From Candidatus Saccharicenans subterraneus (GTDB lineage: Bacteria; Acidobacteriota; Aminicenantia; Aminicenantales; Saccharicenantaceae): DNA of 64,000 nt. The notes beneath the pieces are model-generated. The model was not told the DNA's origin. It worked only from the letters and a program-made list of their open reading frames with translations, and did not search any database. The number at the start of each line of letters is the position of its first letter. Position 1 is the stretch's first letter. The stretch is taken from positions 310,001 to 374,000 of the forward strand of contig QUAH01000001.1 in NCBI GenBank assembly GCA_003426165.1, given 5' to 3'. The translations under genes and the position numbers were made by a program. Positions 45,401 through 52,521 of this stretch are shown here, one piece after another.

Positions 45401-45758
45401 AGTCCTGGACCACATCCTGTCCCGGGTGCCAAGTCAGGCGCCGGGACTGGCCGCCTTCAGAGGGAATGAGGTAAACGTCGATGTTCCCGTCGCGCTGGGC
45501 GCTAAAAGCAAGCCATTTCCCGTCGGGGGAGAAAACGGGCAGGCCAACCACTTCGGCTTCTACGGTCAGCTGACGCGGATTTTTGCCGTCCAGGTCGGCC
45601 GTCCACAGGTTTCCGGCATAGACGAAGGCAATTTTATCTGTGCCAACGGCCGGACGGTTGAGCATGGCAGTGTCCCTGGTATTTATGGCCAGGGCGGAGA
45701 CGACCAGCATCAGAAATAAAAGGCAGAAAGAAAACAGAAAGCTCTTTTTGTTGAACAC
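42411..45758 (-). CDS. Tricorn-like S41 peptidase, exported
   Basis: A 1115-aa protease. A signal peptide (SFLFSFCLLFLMLVVSALA) leads two WD/PD40 propellers (about 30-580) with many FSPDGKWLAFS and WSPDGKTIAYFSD blades, a low-complexity Ala/Pro/Lys linker (about 560-600), a C1 helical region, a PDZ domain, and the S41 catalytic core with NEMAGSGGDLLPWMF (nucleophile Ser in GSGGD). The likely base is in VGHHRGGGG. A GTG start at 45758 is chosen over ATG 45782: GGAGGA stands 6 bases before it. It degrades peptides, probably in the periplasm. Confidence 0.9.
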   Translation of the reverse strand: MFNKKSFLFSFCLLFLMLVVSALAINTRDTAMLNRPAVGTDKIAFVYAGNLWTADLDGKNPRQLTVEAEVVGLPVFSPDGKWLAFSAQRDGNIDVYLIPSEGGQSRRLTWHPGQDVVQDFSPCGKYIYFTSTRNASTRGTSNLFVISIDGGFPEQLPIPYVYRARVSPSGQLIAYNHFPDAFRQWKNYRGGRNSIIAIYDRKNNTVEKIPQPEGRCNDIDPVWSEDRLFFLSDRNGEFNLFSYDLKSKEIKQLTRYSDFPIIDASGNKDRIIYEQAGYLHLFDPKSERSQRLVVGISTDLIELRERFAKGARWIRNADLSPSGARAVFEFRGEIVTLPAEKGDYRNLTQTLAVHERNPIWSPDGKTIAYFSDESGEYELHLRAQDGKGPVRKFKLPGAGFYGSAVWSPDSQKIAFADNSLTLFWLDLKTGAIKKIASEYLYGPGRLSEMHADWSPDSRWITYTLTTQTYIQKVYVYSLEKDKSFAITDGLSEVAEPRFDPSGNYLYFLASTDAGPVKQWFDMSNADLRASYSIYLAVLKKDLPNPLARESDEEKAAEKKENATALAEKPATSTQKPAAASSTSAKPEKPEAKAAGTTIDFEGLEYRIVAIPVPPGNYSSLQVGEAGNIYYLEFPTLPIGAMFSPGARSAKLHKFDLKSRKDEVIMEGLSNYLLSSDHKKILYVAQNTWGITNLGGKIQVGQGKINVDSIEVKVDPLKEWPQIFYEAWKINRDFFYDPNMHGCDWPAMKAKYEKFLPELSCRDDLNRVIMWMCSELAVGHHRGGGGDTPYERKSVQVGLLGADFEIANGRYRFKKVYGGLNWNPELRSPLTEPGVNVKAGEYLLAVEGKELVPPDNLFKYFENKAEKIMEITVGPSPDAKGSRTVQVVPVADDYGLRNRDWVEGNLKRVEEATGGRVAYVYVPNTSTQGYVYFRRYFFPQAYKDAIIVDERFNGGGSVADYYIDWLSKPFIAMWAMRYGADLKTPSASIQGPKVMLINEMAGSGGDLLPWMFRHFKLGPLVGKRTWGGLVGVLGFPVLMDGGSITAPNLAFWTEEEGFGVENVGVPPDIDVEITPADYAAGRDPQLEKAIEVIMDLLKKNPPKKMQRPPYPVRVRK

Positions 45759-46130
45759 GATTATTCCTCCACGATTTTTCATTTATGGAATGATTATATT
45801 CTTTTTGATGGCAACATAACATCTTTATTTTCTGGAAACTGACCCTGGCTTGTGCCGGAAAGAATTTTTTATTTATTAGTTCCTAAAAAGTATGATGAGC
45901 ATTACTTTTTGGGAGGAGGGGGTTACTGCTGTCCTGCCGTCCAAGAGTCGCAGCTTTGCCGTGTCATAGTCCCGTTCTTGCTCTTATAAAGCCTTACCTT
46001 CAATAAACGTAAGGATTAGCAGGCCCGCGTGGTTGGCGATTAGTTTTTTAACCATTCTGACTCTATCTTATTAGAAACGAGTCGGCTATAATGGATATTA
46101 ATCAAGATCAGCAAGAAAGGAACTAGTCGA
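45759..46130. other. Divergent promoter region
   Basis: 372 bp between the tricorn-like gene and the outer-membrane protein gene. A perfect -10 TATAAT stands at 46087-46092, 38 bases before the plus-strand ATG, with a weak -35. AT-richer than its flanks; nothing else is supported. Confidence 0.4.
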
Positions 46131-46877
46131 ATGAAAAAGGGAATCGTTTTTATACTATTGGCCGGGGCGATGCTTTTGGGGACTGTTCGCCTGTCTTTCG
46201 GACAGTGGTTTGTAGACCTGGAGAATGGAGCGGTTCTGAGCGGCTACAATGATGTAGCCATTCCCGGTGATACCGGGACCCGCTTCTCGCTCTCAGAAGA
46301 GCTGAAGACCGACGCCGCCTACTTTTTCCGCTTTCGGGCTGGCTATCAGTGGAAGTCCAGGCATACCATTTCGGTTCTGTTTGCGCCGTTGACTCTAAAG
46401 GCTGCGGGCAGCCTTGACCGCCCGCTATTTTTCTATGAGGAGCTTTTTCCGGCGGGTACACCACTCACCGGCCGCTACAAGTTCAATTCCTACCGCCTGA
46501 CCTATCGCTATGATTTTGTCCGTAAAGGCAGGTGGCAGGTGGGAGTCGGCCTGACGGCTAAAATAAGGGACGCGGCCATTAAGATTGAAGGCGGCGGACT
46601 TTCCTCGACCAAGACCAACGTTGGCTTTGTTCCTCTCATCAATCTACGTGTTTTCTGGCAGTTCCACGACAGGTGGGGCCTGTTGCTGGAAGGCGACGGG
46701 GCCGTGGCCAAGCAGGGTCGGGCCGAAGATTTCTTGCTGGCGCTTCAATGGAAGGTCAGGGATAACCTCTCCCTCAAGTTCGGCTACCGAATTCTGGAGG
46801 GCGGGGCCGATGTGGAAGAGGTTTATAGTTTTTCCCTGCTGCATTACCTGAGCGCCGGCCTGACTTTTACTTTTTGA
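46131..46877 (+). CDS. Outer-membrane beta-barrel protein of unknown function
   Basis: A 248-aa exported protein: signal peptide (IVFILLAGAMLLGTVRLSFG, cleavage after Gly-Gln) followed by alternating amphipathic strands (YFFRFRAGYQW, YRLTYRYDFV, WQVGVGLTAKIRDAAI, NLSLKFGYRILEGG) and a C-terminal Phe (LTFTF), the signal for outer-membrane insertion. Roughly eight to ten strands. I do not recognise a specific family. AAGGA precedes the ATG at 46131 and a TATAAT box lies further upstream. Confidence 0.78.
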   Translation: MKKGIVFILLAGAMLLGTVRLSFGQWFVDLENGAVLSGYNDVAIPGDTGTRFSLSEELKTDAAYFFRFRAGYQWKSRHTISVLFAPLTLKAAGSLDRPLFFYEELFPAGTPLTGRYKFNSYRLTYRYDFVRKGRWQVGVGLTAKIRDAAIKIEGGGLSSTKTNVGFVPLINLRVFWQFHDRWGLLLEGDGAVAKQGRAEDFLLALQWKVRDNLSLKFGYRILEGGADVEEVYSFSLLHYLSAGLTFTF

Positions 46878-47269
46878 ATCTCAACGGCTAAAGCTCCTTC
46901 GACTGGCTGAAGCGCCGAAGGGGAAATTTAGTCCAGCGTTTTAATGAAATATGGACTCCCTTTGATTATGCACATCAATTTTATCCGGTGGCAGATTAAC
47001 GTTTGACTCTGTTTTCCCAATATTTTTAGATTTTGCCCTGGCGTTCCTTTTTGGTGTCAATATTCTTTATTGTTCAATATGTATAAATTATTGGAAGAGC
47101 GACACCGCCTAAATCAGAACTACCGAAACCTGGTAGTCATAGGATCACGGACTCCCGACAATATGATAGGCGTTATGAATCAAGTGCAAATGGAAACACG
47201 CGGGATTTATAAAGGTTTGAGGTAATAATTTAATAAATCAGGAAATCTGTATTGTATCTCCCTTTATAA
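46878..47269. other. 392-bp AT-rich intergenic region
   Basis: A weak stem CCTTCG/CGAAGG with a 14-base loop lies about 20 bases after the preceding stop and could be a poor terminator. The rest is AT-rich and holds no supported gene. Confidence 0.3.
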
Positions 47270-47764
47270 TTAAGGGCCGACGTGGACCATGGGCAGGGTG
47301 ACCTCAAAGTCTTCGGTGCGCAGGGCATTCTCCCGTTCCAGGTTCAGCAGGTGATAATGGCCCATTTCCATGGAAGCGATGTAGTGCAGAAGCTTATGCT
47401 GTTCTGATTCGGGCTGGAAATGACGGGAAATTTCCAGGTAGAAATCATGGGCGGCCTTTTCGGCCCGCATGGCCACAAAGAAGACTTCGCTGACCGGCAT
47501 GGTCTCTTTTTCCAGTTTTAGTTCTGGCAGCGGGACCGGGCTCTTTTCAGGGAGAACCAGTTTCTGCCCCGGGAACTGCTGATGGTACATGTTCTCCACG
47601 GCCTGCCTGTGCTTTTCTTCCTCGGCCGAGAGAAACATTATCCGGTCCTTGAGAAAATAATTCTCGATCGGCCCGGCCAGGCTCTGGTAAAAGTCCCTGG
47701 CCTCAATTTCGCTCTTCAGAGCGGTGAGCAATAAATCTCCGAGTGAGTATTTTGATATGTCCAT
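47270..47764 (-). CDS. Ferritin-like (rubrerythrin-type) diiron protein
   Basis: A 164-aa four-helix bundle protein with the paired Glu/ExxH pattern: EIEARDFYQSLA, SAEEEKHRQAVE, MRAEKAAHDFYLEI and SMEMGHYHLLNLE. It lacks the C-terminal rubredoxin CxxC domain of rubrerythrin. Such proteins protect anaerobes from peroxide or handle iron. It appears to be monocistronic; no redox partner gene is adjacent. Confidence in the fold is high, in the exact activity low. Confidence 0.85.
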   Translation of the reverse strand: MDISKYSLGDLLLTALKSEIEARDFYQSLAGPIENYFLKDRIMFLSAEEEKHRQAVENMYHQQFPGQKLVLPEKSPVPLPELKLEKETMPVSEVFFVAMRAEKAAHDFYLEISRHFQPESEQHKLLHYIASMEMGHYHLLNLERENALRTEDFEVTLPMVHVGP

Positions 47765-47926
47765 GACCCCTCGCCTTTCATCTCCTTTTTACACTCAGGC
47801 CGAAACGATGTCAATAACTATCGGGAACTACAATCGGGGACATGATTTCGTGTATCTGTTTTTATGCAAAGCTTTACAGGCCAAGAAAAAAAGATTAAGC
47901 ATCACGGGCAAAAGGCTTGAAAAATT

Positions 47927-47948
47927 GGGAAATGAGTATTGTGTTCCC
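47927..47948 (-). repeat. Asymmetric GGGAACACAATACTC repeat, copy 3
   Basis: Read on the minus strand: GGGAACACAATACTC then ATTTCCC, just past the stop of the PLP enzyme gene. Matches the copies at 25792 and 30390. Confidence 0.55.
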
Positions 47949-47953
47949 TTTTT

Positions 47954-49249
47954 TCAGGTGATTTTGCCCTTCTTGATTACCTCTTCCACCACGTCGGCGA
48001 AGTAATCGATCTCTTTGACCGAGAGGGAAACGTTGACCACCACCCTGATCCCGTCTACCAGGCCATCCGGGTGGGTTATGTGAGAGACCACGATGCCGTG
48101 CTTGTCGAGGAGGTACTCAGTCAGTTTGGCCATATCGATTCCCTGAATTCCGAAGGTGGCCAGGCCGCAGGATTCAGCCGGGTCCAGGCTGGTGTAGAAC
48201 CTGACCTGTGGATACTGCTTCAACCTGTTGGCCCAGCGGTCTTTAAGATATCTGAGGCGAGCCGCCTTGCGCTCTATGCCGATCCCTTCGTTGAAGGTTA
48301 GGGCTTCGGCGATGGCCACCCGGTTAGCCGGCGAGCGGGTGCCAACATCTTCGAAGCGACGGATGTCGTTGGGGGTGTCGGTCCAGGGCGGAGTCAGCGG
48401 CCAGAGCTTCGGAATGCGGTCCCTCGGAATGCGAACCATCCCGTTTCCAGGAGGAGCCATGGTCCACTTGTGCAGGCTGGCCGTGTAGTAATCGCAGCCC
48501 AGGTCGGCCAGCTTGAACGGGAAATGCATGAAGCCATGGGCGCCGTCGACCACGAGCTCAATTCCCTTAGAACGGCAGAACTCGGCCAGGCGGCGGACCG
48601 GAGCCATCTGCCCGGTGTAGTGAGTGAGATGGCAGACCAGGATGGCCCTGGTGCGTGGCGTGACCTGTTCGACCACCAGGTTGTAAAACTGATCGAGCGG
48701 AACTGGCGGGGCCGGCAGCTTGACCATCTTCAGCACGATGCCTTCGCGCTTCTCACGCTGCCGGAGGGCGGCGATCAACCGAGGGTAATCCTGGTTGGTC
48801 GTTATGACTTCATCCCCGCGCTTGAAGTCAAGGCCCAGAAGCACGATCTGGCCGGCTTCGCTTCCGCCGCGGCAGATGACCAGCTCTTCCGGGTCGCAGC
48901 CAAGATGATTTCCGAGCCGGCGGCGGCAGCTTTCAATTTCTTTGTTGAGGACAGCCATAGAGTGCCAGCCGGCGTTGCCCGAGAATTCGCTGTGGCGCCG
49001 GACGGCATCCTGAACGATTCGCAGCCCGGGCTGGATGGTGCCCTGGTTAAGGTTGATGATGTTGCGGTCTTCGGTAAAGGCCATCCGCACCTGGAACCAG
49101 AAATCTTCGTCTGTGGCCACCTCTTCCGGGCTCAGGCCGGCGGTGGCGCTGCCCAGGGACATGATGCGTTCCAGGGACTCTTCCGGGGTAATGGCGGCCA
49201 GGCCGACTCCGGCGGCGCAGCTTCTTAAAAATTCGCGACGGTTTAACAT
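47954..49249 (-). CDS. Class V PLP-dependent aminotransferase-like enzyme, Tat signal
   Basis: A 431-aa fold-type I PLP enzyme of the isopenicillin-N-epimerase/cysteine-desulfurase-like group. The N-terminal NRREFLRSCAAGVGLAAI is a Tat-type signal. The PLP lysine is in TASLHKWTMAPPGNG, the pyridine-binding Asp in ELVVDGAHGFMHF, and TNQDYPRL and GGSEAGQIVLLG hold the cofactor phosphate loop. Such exported family members are known but their substrate is not. AGGAGG before ATG 49249 supports the start. Confidence 0.85.
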   Translation of the reverse strand: MLNRREFLRSCAAGVGLAAITPEESLERIMSLGSATAGLSPEEVATDEDFWFQVRMAFTEDRNIINLNQGTIQPGLRIVQDAVRRHSEFSGNAGWHSMAVLNKEIESCRRRLGNHLGCDPEELVICRGGSEAGQIVLLGLDFKRGDEVITTNQDYPRLIAALRQREKREGIVLKMVKLPAPPVPLDQFYNLVVEQVTPRTRAILVCHLTHYTGQMAPVRRLAEFCRSKGIELVVDGAHGFMHFPFKLADLGCDYYTASLHKWTMAPPGNGMVRIPRDRIPKLWPLTPPWTDTPNDIRRFEDVGTRSPANRVAIAEALTFNEGIGIERKAARLRYLKDRWANRLKQYPQVRFYTSLDPAESCGLATFGIQGIDMAKLTEYLLDKHGIVVSHITHPDGLVDGIRVVVNVSLSVKEIDYFADVVEEVIKKGKIT

Positions 49250-49494
49250 CGGACCTCCTTCCTGAAGGAGGGAAACATTCTTAGTGGCGACAAAATTTCC
49301 CTCCCTTAAGATATGAAGTGTTTCATTATGCCGCCATAGTATCCCGCCCCCGCAATTTATGTCAAGAAATGATCAATTAATAAGAGCTGGCTAATGGTTG
49401 GAAAAATGATTAATAAAATAGAAAGGGTTCTTTTAAATCGAGCCCACTCTACCAATACTGATTGCGAAAAACCATAAAAGGCGCCGAGAAAGAG

Positions 49495-49516
49495 GGGGAC
49501 ACAAGAAGGTGTCCCC
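49495..49516. repeat. Dispersed palindrome, copy 6
   Basis: GGGGACAC-AAGAAG-GTGTCCCC, 25 bases past the stop of the GH127 gene, followed by CCTTGTAATT. Confidence 0.85.
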
Positions 49517-49540
49517 CCTTGTAATTAAGAATGAACTATC

Positions 49541-52078
49541 CTATTTCAGGAGGCGGAGCATGACCACCGGGGCGATTTCGCTGCCGGCTTCGGCCTGGAA
49601 TTTCACCGTGACCTTGCTCTTTCCCCTGAGGAGATTGTCCGGCAACCGGTATTCTTTTTCGAGGAACTTCGGTGTCGGGGTGCGGGTGATTTCTTCGGTG
49701 GCCAACTGCTCCCCGTCCACGGAAACGGTGAAGCGGCACGGCCTCATCCGTTCTTCGGAATAATAGGTGATGTGCAGTAGCGATTGGGCCAGTCCCTGGA
49801 GCGGCAAGTCCACCGAAAACCAGGTGCGCCCGCGCCGGCTGCCGCGCCCCAGCACCCGCTGGGCGTTGATGTTTTCCCCGGCCTGGAAATTGAAATCCTT
49901 TTCCTGTTTCTGGTCGCCGAGCTGGACTTTGACCACCGTCGCTTCTTCCAATCTTTTTAGCCTTTCTGTTTCGGCTTTATAATCCGCTACCCTTTTCTGA
50001 AATTCGGCCTGGTCGATGTAATCCCAGTAGCCGGAATAGAGCCGGCGGTGCAACCGGTAGAAGGGCACGAGTTCAACCTCATGGGCCTTGTCCGGTTCCT
50101 GCAATTTCCTGGCCACCCCGGAGATGACAAAATGCCCGGGCTTTTCGGCCACCGCCTTTACCCATTCGCTTACCGGGCGCGGCGAGGCAACGAGCTGCGG
50201 ATAATCGCGGCTGACGGCTACCGGCCGGACTTCATCCTGTTCCTCTTCCCGGCGGCTCCACCTTCTTTCCGGGCCGAGGTCGCCGGCCAGGACCAGCGGT
50301 CCCCACATGATGGCCACTATCCTCTCGTCACCGGCAGCCGGCTCGAGGTAGAGCGATTTGGGCAGGTTAACTTCGATGACATCGCCCGCTTTCCACTGAC
50401 GTTTGATTTCGATGAAATAGCCAAACCTGCTCCTGTCCTTTATGGCCTGGGCATACTGGACATTTTCGGCTGATGACCTGGGGAGAAGCGCTTCGGCCGG
50501 AAGCTCCTGGCCGTTTATTTTAACCGAGAAGCCCTTCCCGGCCCACCAGGGGCGACGCAGGTAAACGGTGAATTCCTTTGGCGCGCCGGGGGAAATTTTT
50601 ATGGTCGCCTTCTCACCCTCGGGGAAATCTGTTTCCTGCTCAATTTTAGCGCCGAGCAGGTCGGCCTGGGCCCTGGATGGAACGTAAAGGTTTATCCACA
50701 GGTTGTTCCTGTTCTCGTAATAAATCCCCAGTCCGTGGAGGGCGTGGTTTTCCATGCCCGAGCCCACGCAGCAGGTGAAGCTCCGGAACATGTCCTGGTA
50801 TTCACGCTGCACGGCCCGGCCGACCGGCACCATGTAGCACATGCGGCCGTCTTCCGGGTCGATTGAGCCCAGCACGTGGTTGAAAAGGGCTCTCTCCATG
50901 AAGTCGGCGTAATGGGCTTCAGGGGCCAGGGCGAAGAGCAATCGCCCGAGCTTGAGCATGTTGTAAACGTTGCAGCTTTCAGCGGTTCGGCCGTCGACCC
51001 GGTGAGCCAGCTCCTCGGCCGGCCCGAAATATTCATTCATGCCATTTCCGCCGGTAGCATAGCTGTGGTGATTGGCCACGCGGTCGAAGAAAAAGCCGGC
51101 AGCCATCAGGTCATCAGCCTTACCGGTAAACAAGTAACGTTCGGCGTGGCCAATGACCTTGGGAATCTGGGTGTTGCCATGGGTGCCGGCCAGGATGTCC
51201 TGGTGCCGGGCCAGGGGCTCGACGAAAATCTTGTGATTGAATTTATCGGCCAGCTTCAGCCAGCGGGCATCGCCGGTATCGGCATAGAGGTCAACCAGGA
51301 TTTCGTTCATGCCGCCGAACTCGGTATCCATCATGCGCTGGAGCTGGAACTCGTTGAGCCCGGACAGGACTTTCTCGGCCCAGGCTGCGAATTTAATTTC
51401 AATGTCCAGGGCGGTTTTGTTTCCGGTCAGCCGGTAGGCGTCGCGCAACCCGGCATAGGTTTTATGCAGGGTGTACCAGGGTGACCACTCGCCGTTGAGG
51501 TCAAAGCTGGCAGCCCTGATTTCACCGCGGGCCAGGGCCTCGAAGCACCTGCGCCCGCCCTCCAGGGCAACCAGGTAGCCGTCGCCGTTCTTGTCCTGGA
51601 CTTCCTTGAATTCCCTGACGATGTAGTCGGCCCGCTCCTTGAAGCGGACATCGCCAGTGGCGGCATACATCAGGCTGACCGCCGAGAGGTAATGCCCGGC
51701 GATATGGCCGCTGAGGTTGCGCCCGGGCCCGTCCCAGCCGCCGTAGGGTTCAGCCTTGGGCTGCAGGCCGGCCACCTTGCGGTAAAGGGCCAGCATGCGG
51801 TCGGGCTCGAGCTTTAAGAGGTAATCCATCGTTAACTGCTGGGCTCTGAGCAGCGGGCCCCCGGTGAGGCGGACTTTATTCAGGGGAACCGGCCAGGCCC
51901 GGACCAGCATTTCCTGGGTGGCCCTGGCTTTCGCGTCTTTGGGCTGGACAAAGGTCTGGCTGAAAACGGGAAGCGAAAGTGAAAGGACTATAAAAATTAA
52001 GAACATTATTGGAAGGGGAGAGATCAAATGGCTTTTAATCATTTCCGAAAAATAGTTTTTCACTGCATTGAATTTCAT
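49541..52078 (-). CDS. Glycoside hydrolase family 127 (beta-L-arabinofuranosidase-like)
   Basis: An 845-aa exported hydrolase. A signal peptide (PIMFLIFIVLSLSLPVFSQ) precedes the (alpha/alpha)6 domain (about 60-560): GPGRNLSGHIAGHYL, the zinc-binding Cys in RTAESCNVYNMLKLGR, and the catalytic-Cys block RSFTCCVGSGMENHALHGLG. A beta-domain and a C-terminal region of about 130 aa (with FSVDLPLQ) follow. GH127 acts on L-arabinofuranosides; the real substrate may differ. ATG 52078 has GGAGG 6 bases before it; a longer frame to 52174 gives an implausible leader. Divergent from GH38. Confidence 0.9.
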   Translation of the reverse strand: MKFNAVKNYFSEMIKSHLISPLPIMFLIFIVLSLSLPVFSQTFVQPKDAKARATQEMLVRAWPVPLNKVRLTGGPLLRAQQLTMDYLLKLEPDRMLALYRKVAGLQPKAEPYGGWDGPGRNLSGHIAGHYLSAVSLMYAATGDVRFKERADYIVREFKEVQDKNGDGYLVALEGGRRCFEALARGEIRAASFDLNGEWSPWYTLHKTYAGLRDAYRLTGNKTALDIEIKFAAWAEKVLSGLNEFQLQRMMDTEFGGMNEILVDLYADTGDARWLKLADKFNHKIFVEPLARHQDILAGTHGNTQIPKVIGHAERYLFTGKADDLMAAGFFFDRVANHHSYATGGNGMNEYFGPAEELAHRVDGRTAESCNVYNMLKLGRLLFALAPEAHYADFMERALFNHVLGSIDPEDGRMCYMVPVGRAVQREYQDMFRSFTCCVGSGMENHALHGLGIYYENRNNLWINLYVPSRAQADLLGAKIEQETDFPEGEKATIKISPGAPKEFTVYLRRPWWAGKGFSVKINGQELPAEALLPRSSAENVQYAQAIKDRSRFGYFIEIKRQWKAGDVIEVNLPKSLYLEPAAGDERIVAIMWGPLVLAGDLGPERRWSRREEEQDEVRPVAVSRDYPQLVASPRPVSEWVKAVAEKPGHFVISGVARKLQEPDKAHEVELVPFYRLHRRLYSGYWDYIDQAEFQKRVADYKAETERLKRLEEATVVKVQLGDQKQEKDFNFQAGENINAQRVLGRGSRRGRTWFSVDLPLQGLAQSLLHITYYSEERMRPCRFTVSVDGEQLATEEITRTPTPKFLEKEYRLPDNLLRGKSKVTVKFQAEAGSEIAPVVMLRLLK

Positions 52079-52521
52079 AATTAACCTCCATGGGATTATG
52101 TTCATGTCATAAATCTTAAACCCTAATACCTGTTTTAACCTTAATACCCGGAATTCAGGCCAGTCATTTAACATGGATTTCCAGGCAATTCAAGCTGCCA
52201 TGGTAATCAAAGGCTTTTCATTTATTATCTTATTATCATTCTTTTAGGGACCATTTTGCCCGGTCTATTTTTCAAATTTTCAAAGACCGAATAAAATATC
52301 AGCAGAAATATCATATCTAATATATTAGTTTTGGAAAGAGTTTTTTTTGTTTTTTTTCTTTTTTTGTGTTTTCCAGACACTCTGCTTACAGATCGGTCCC
52401 CTAAGGGCAGGGGCGTACACAATACCCATCGATTTAATGGATTTAATGATGTTTTAATCCAGCTTAATTGATAAAAGATGCGGAATAGATATAAAGTGTT
52501 AGTAAGAAACTGGAGGGGAGC
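52079..52521. other. 443-bp AT-rich divergent region
   Basis: Between GH127 and GH38; very AT-rich around 52200-52360 with long T and A runs. Promoters for both genes are expected here but I could not place boxes with confidence. No ORF is convincing. Confidence 0.35.
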
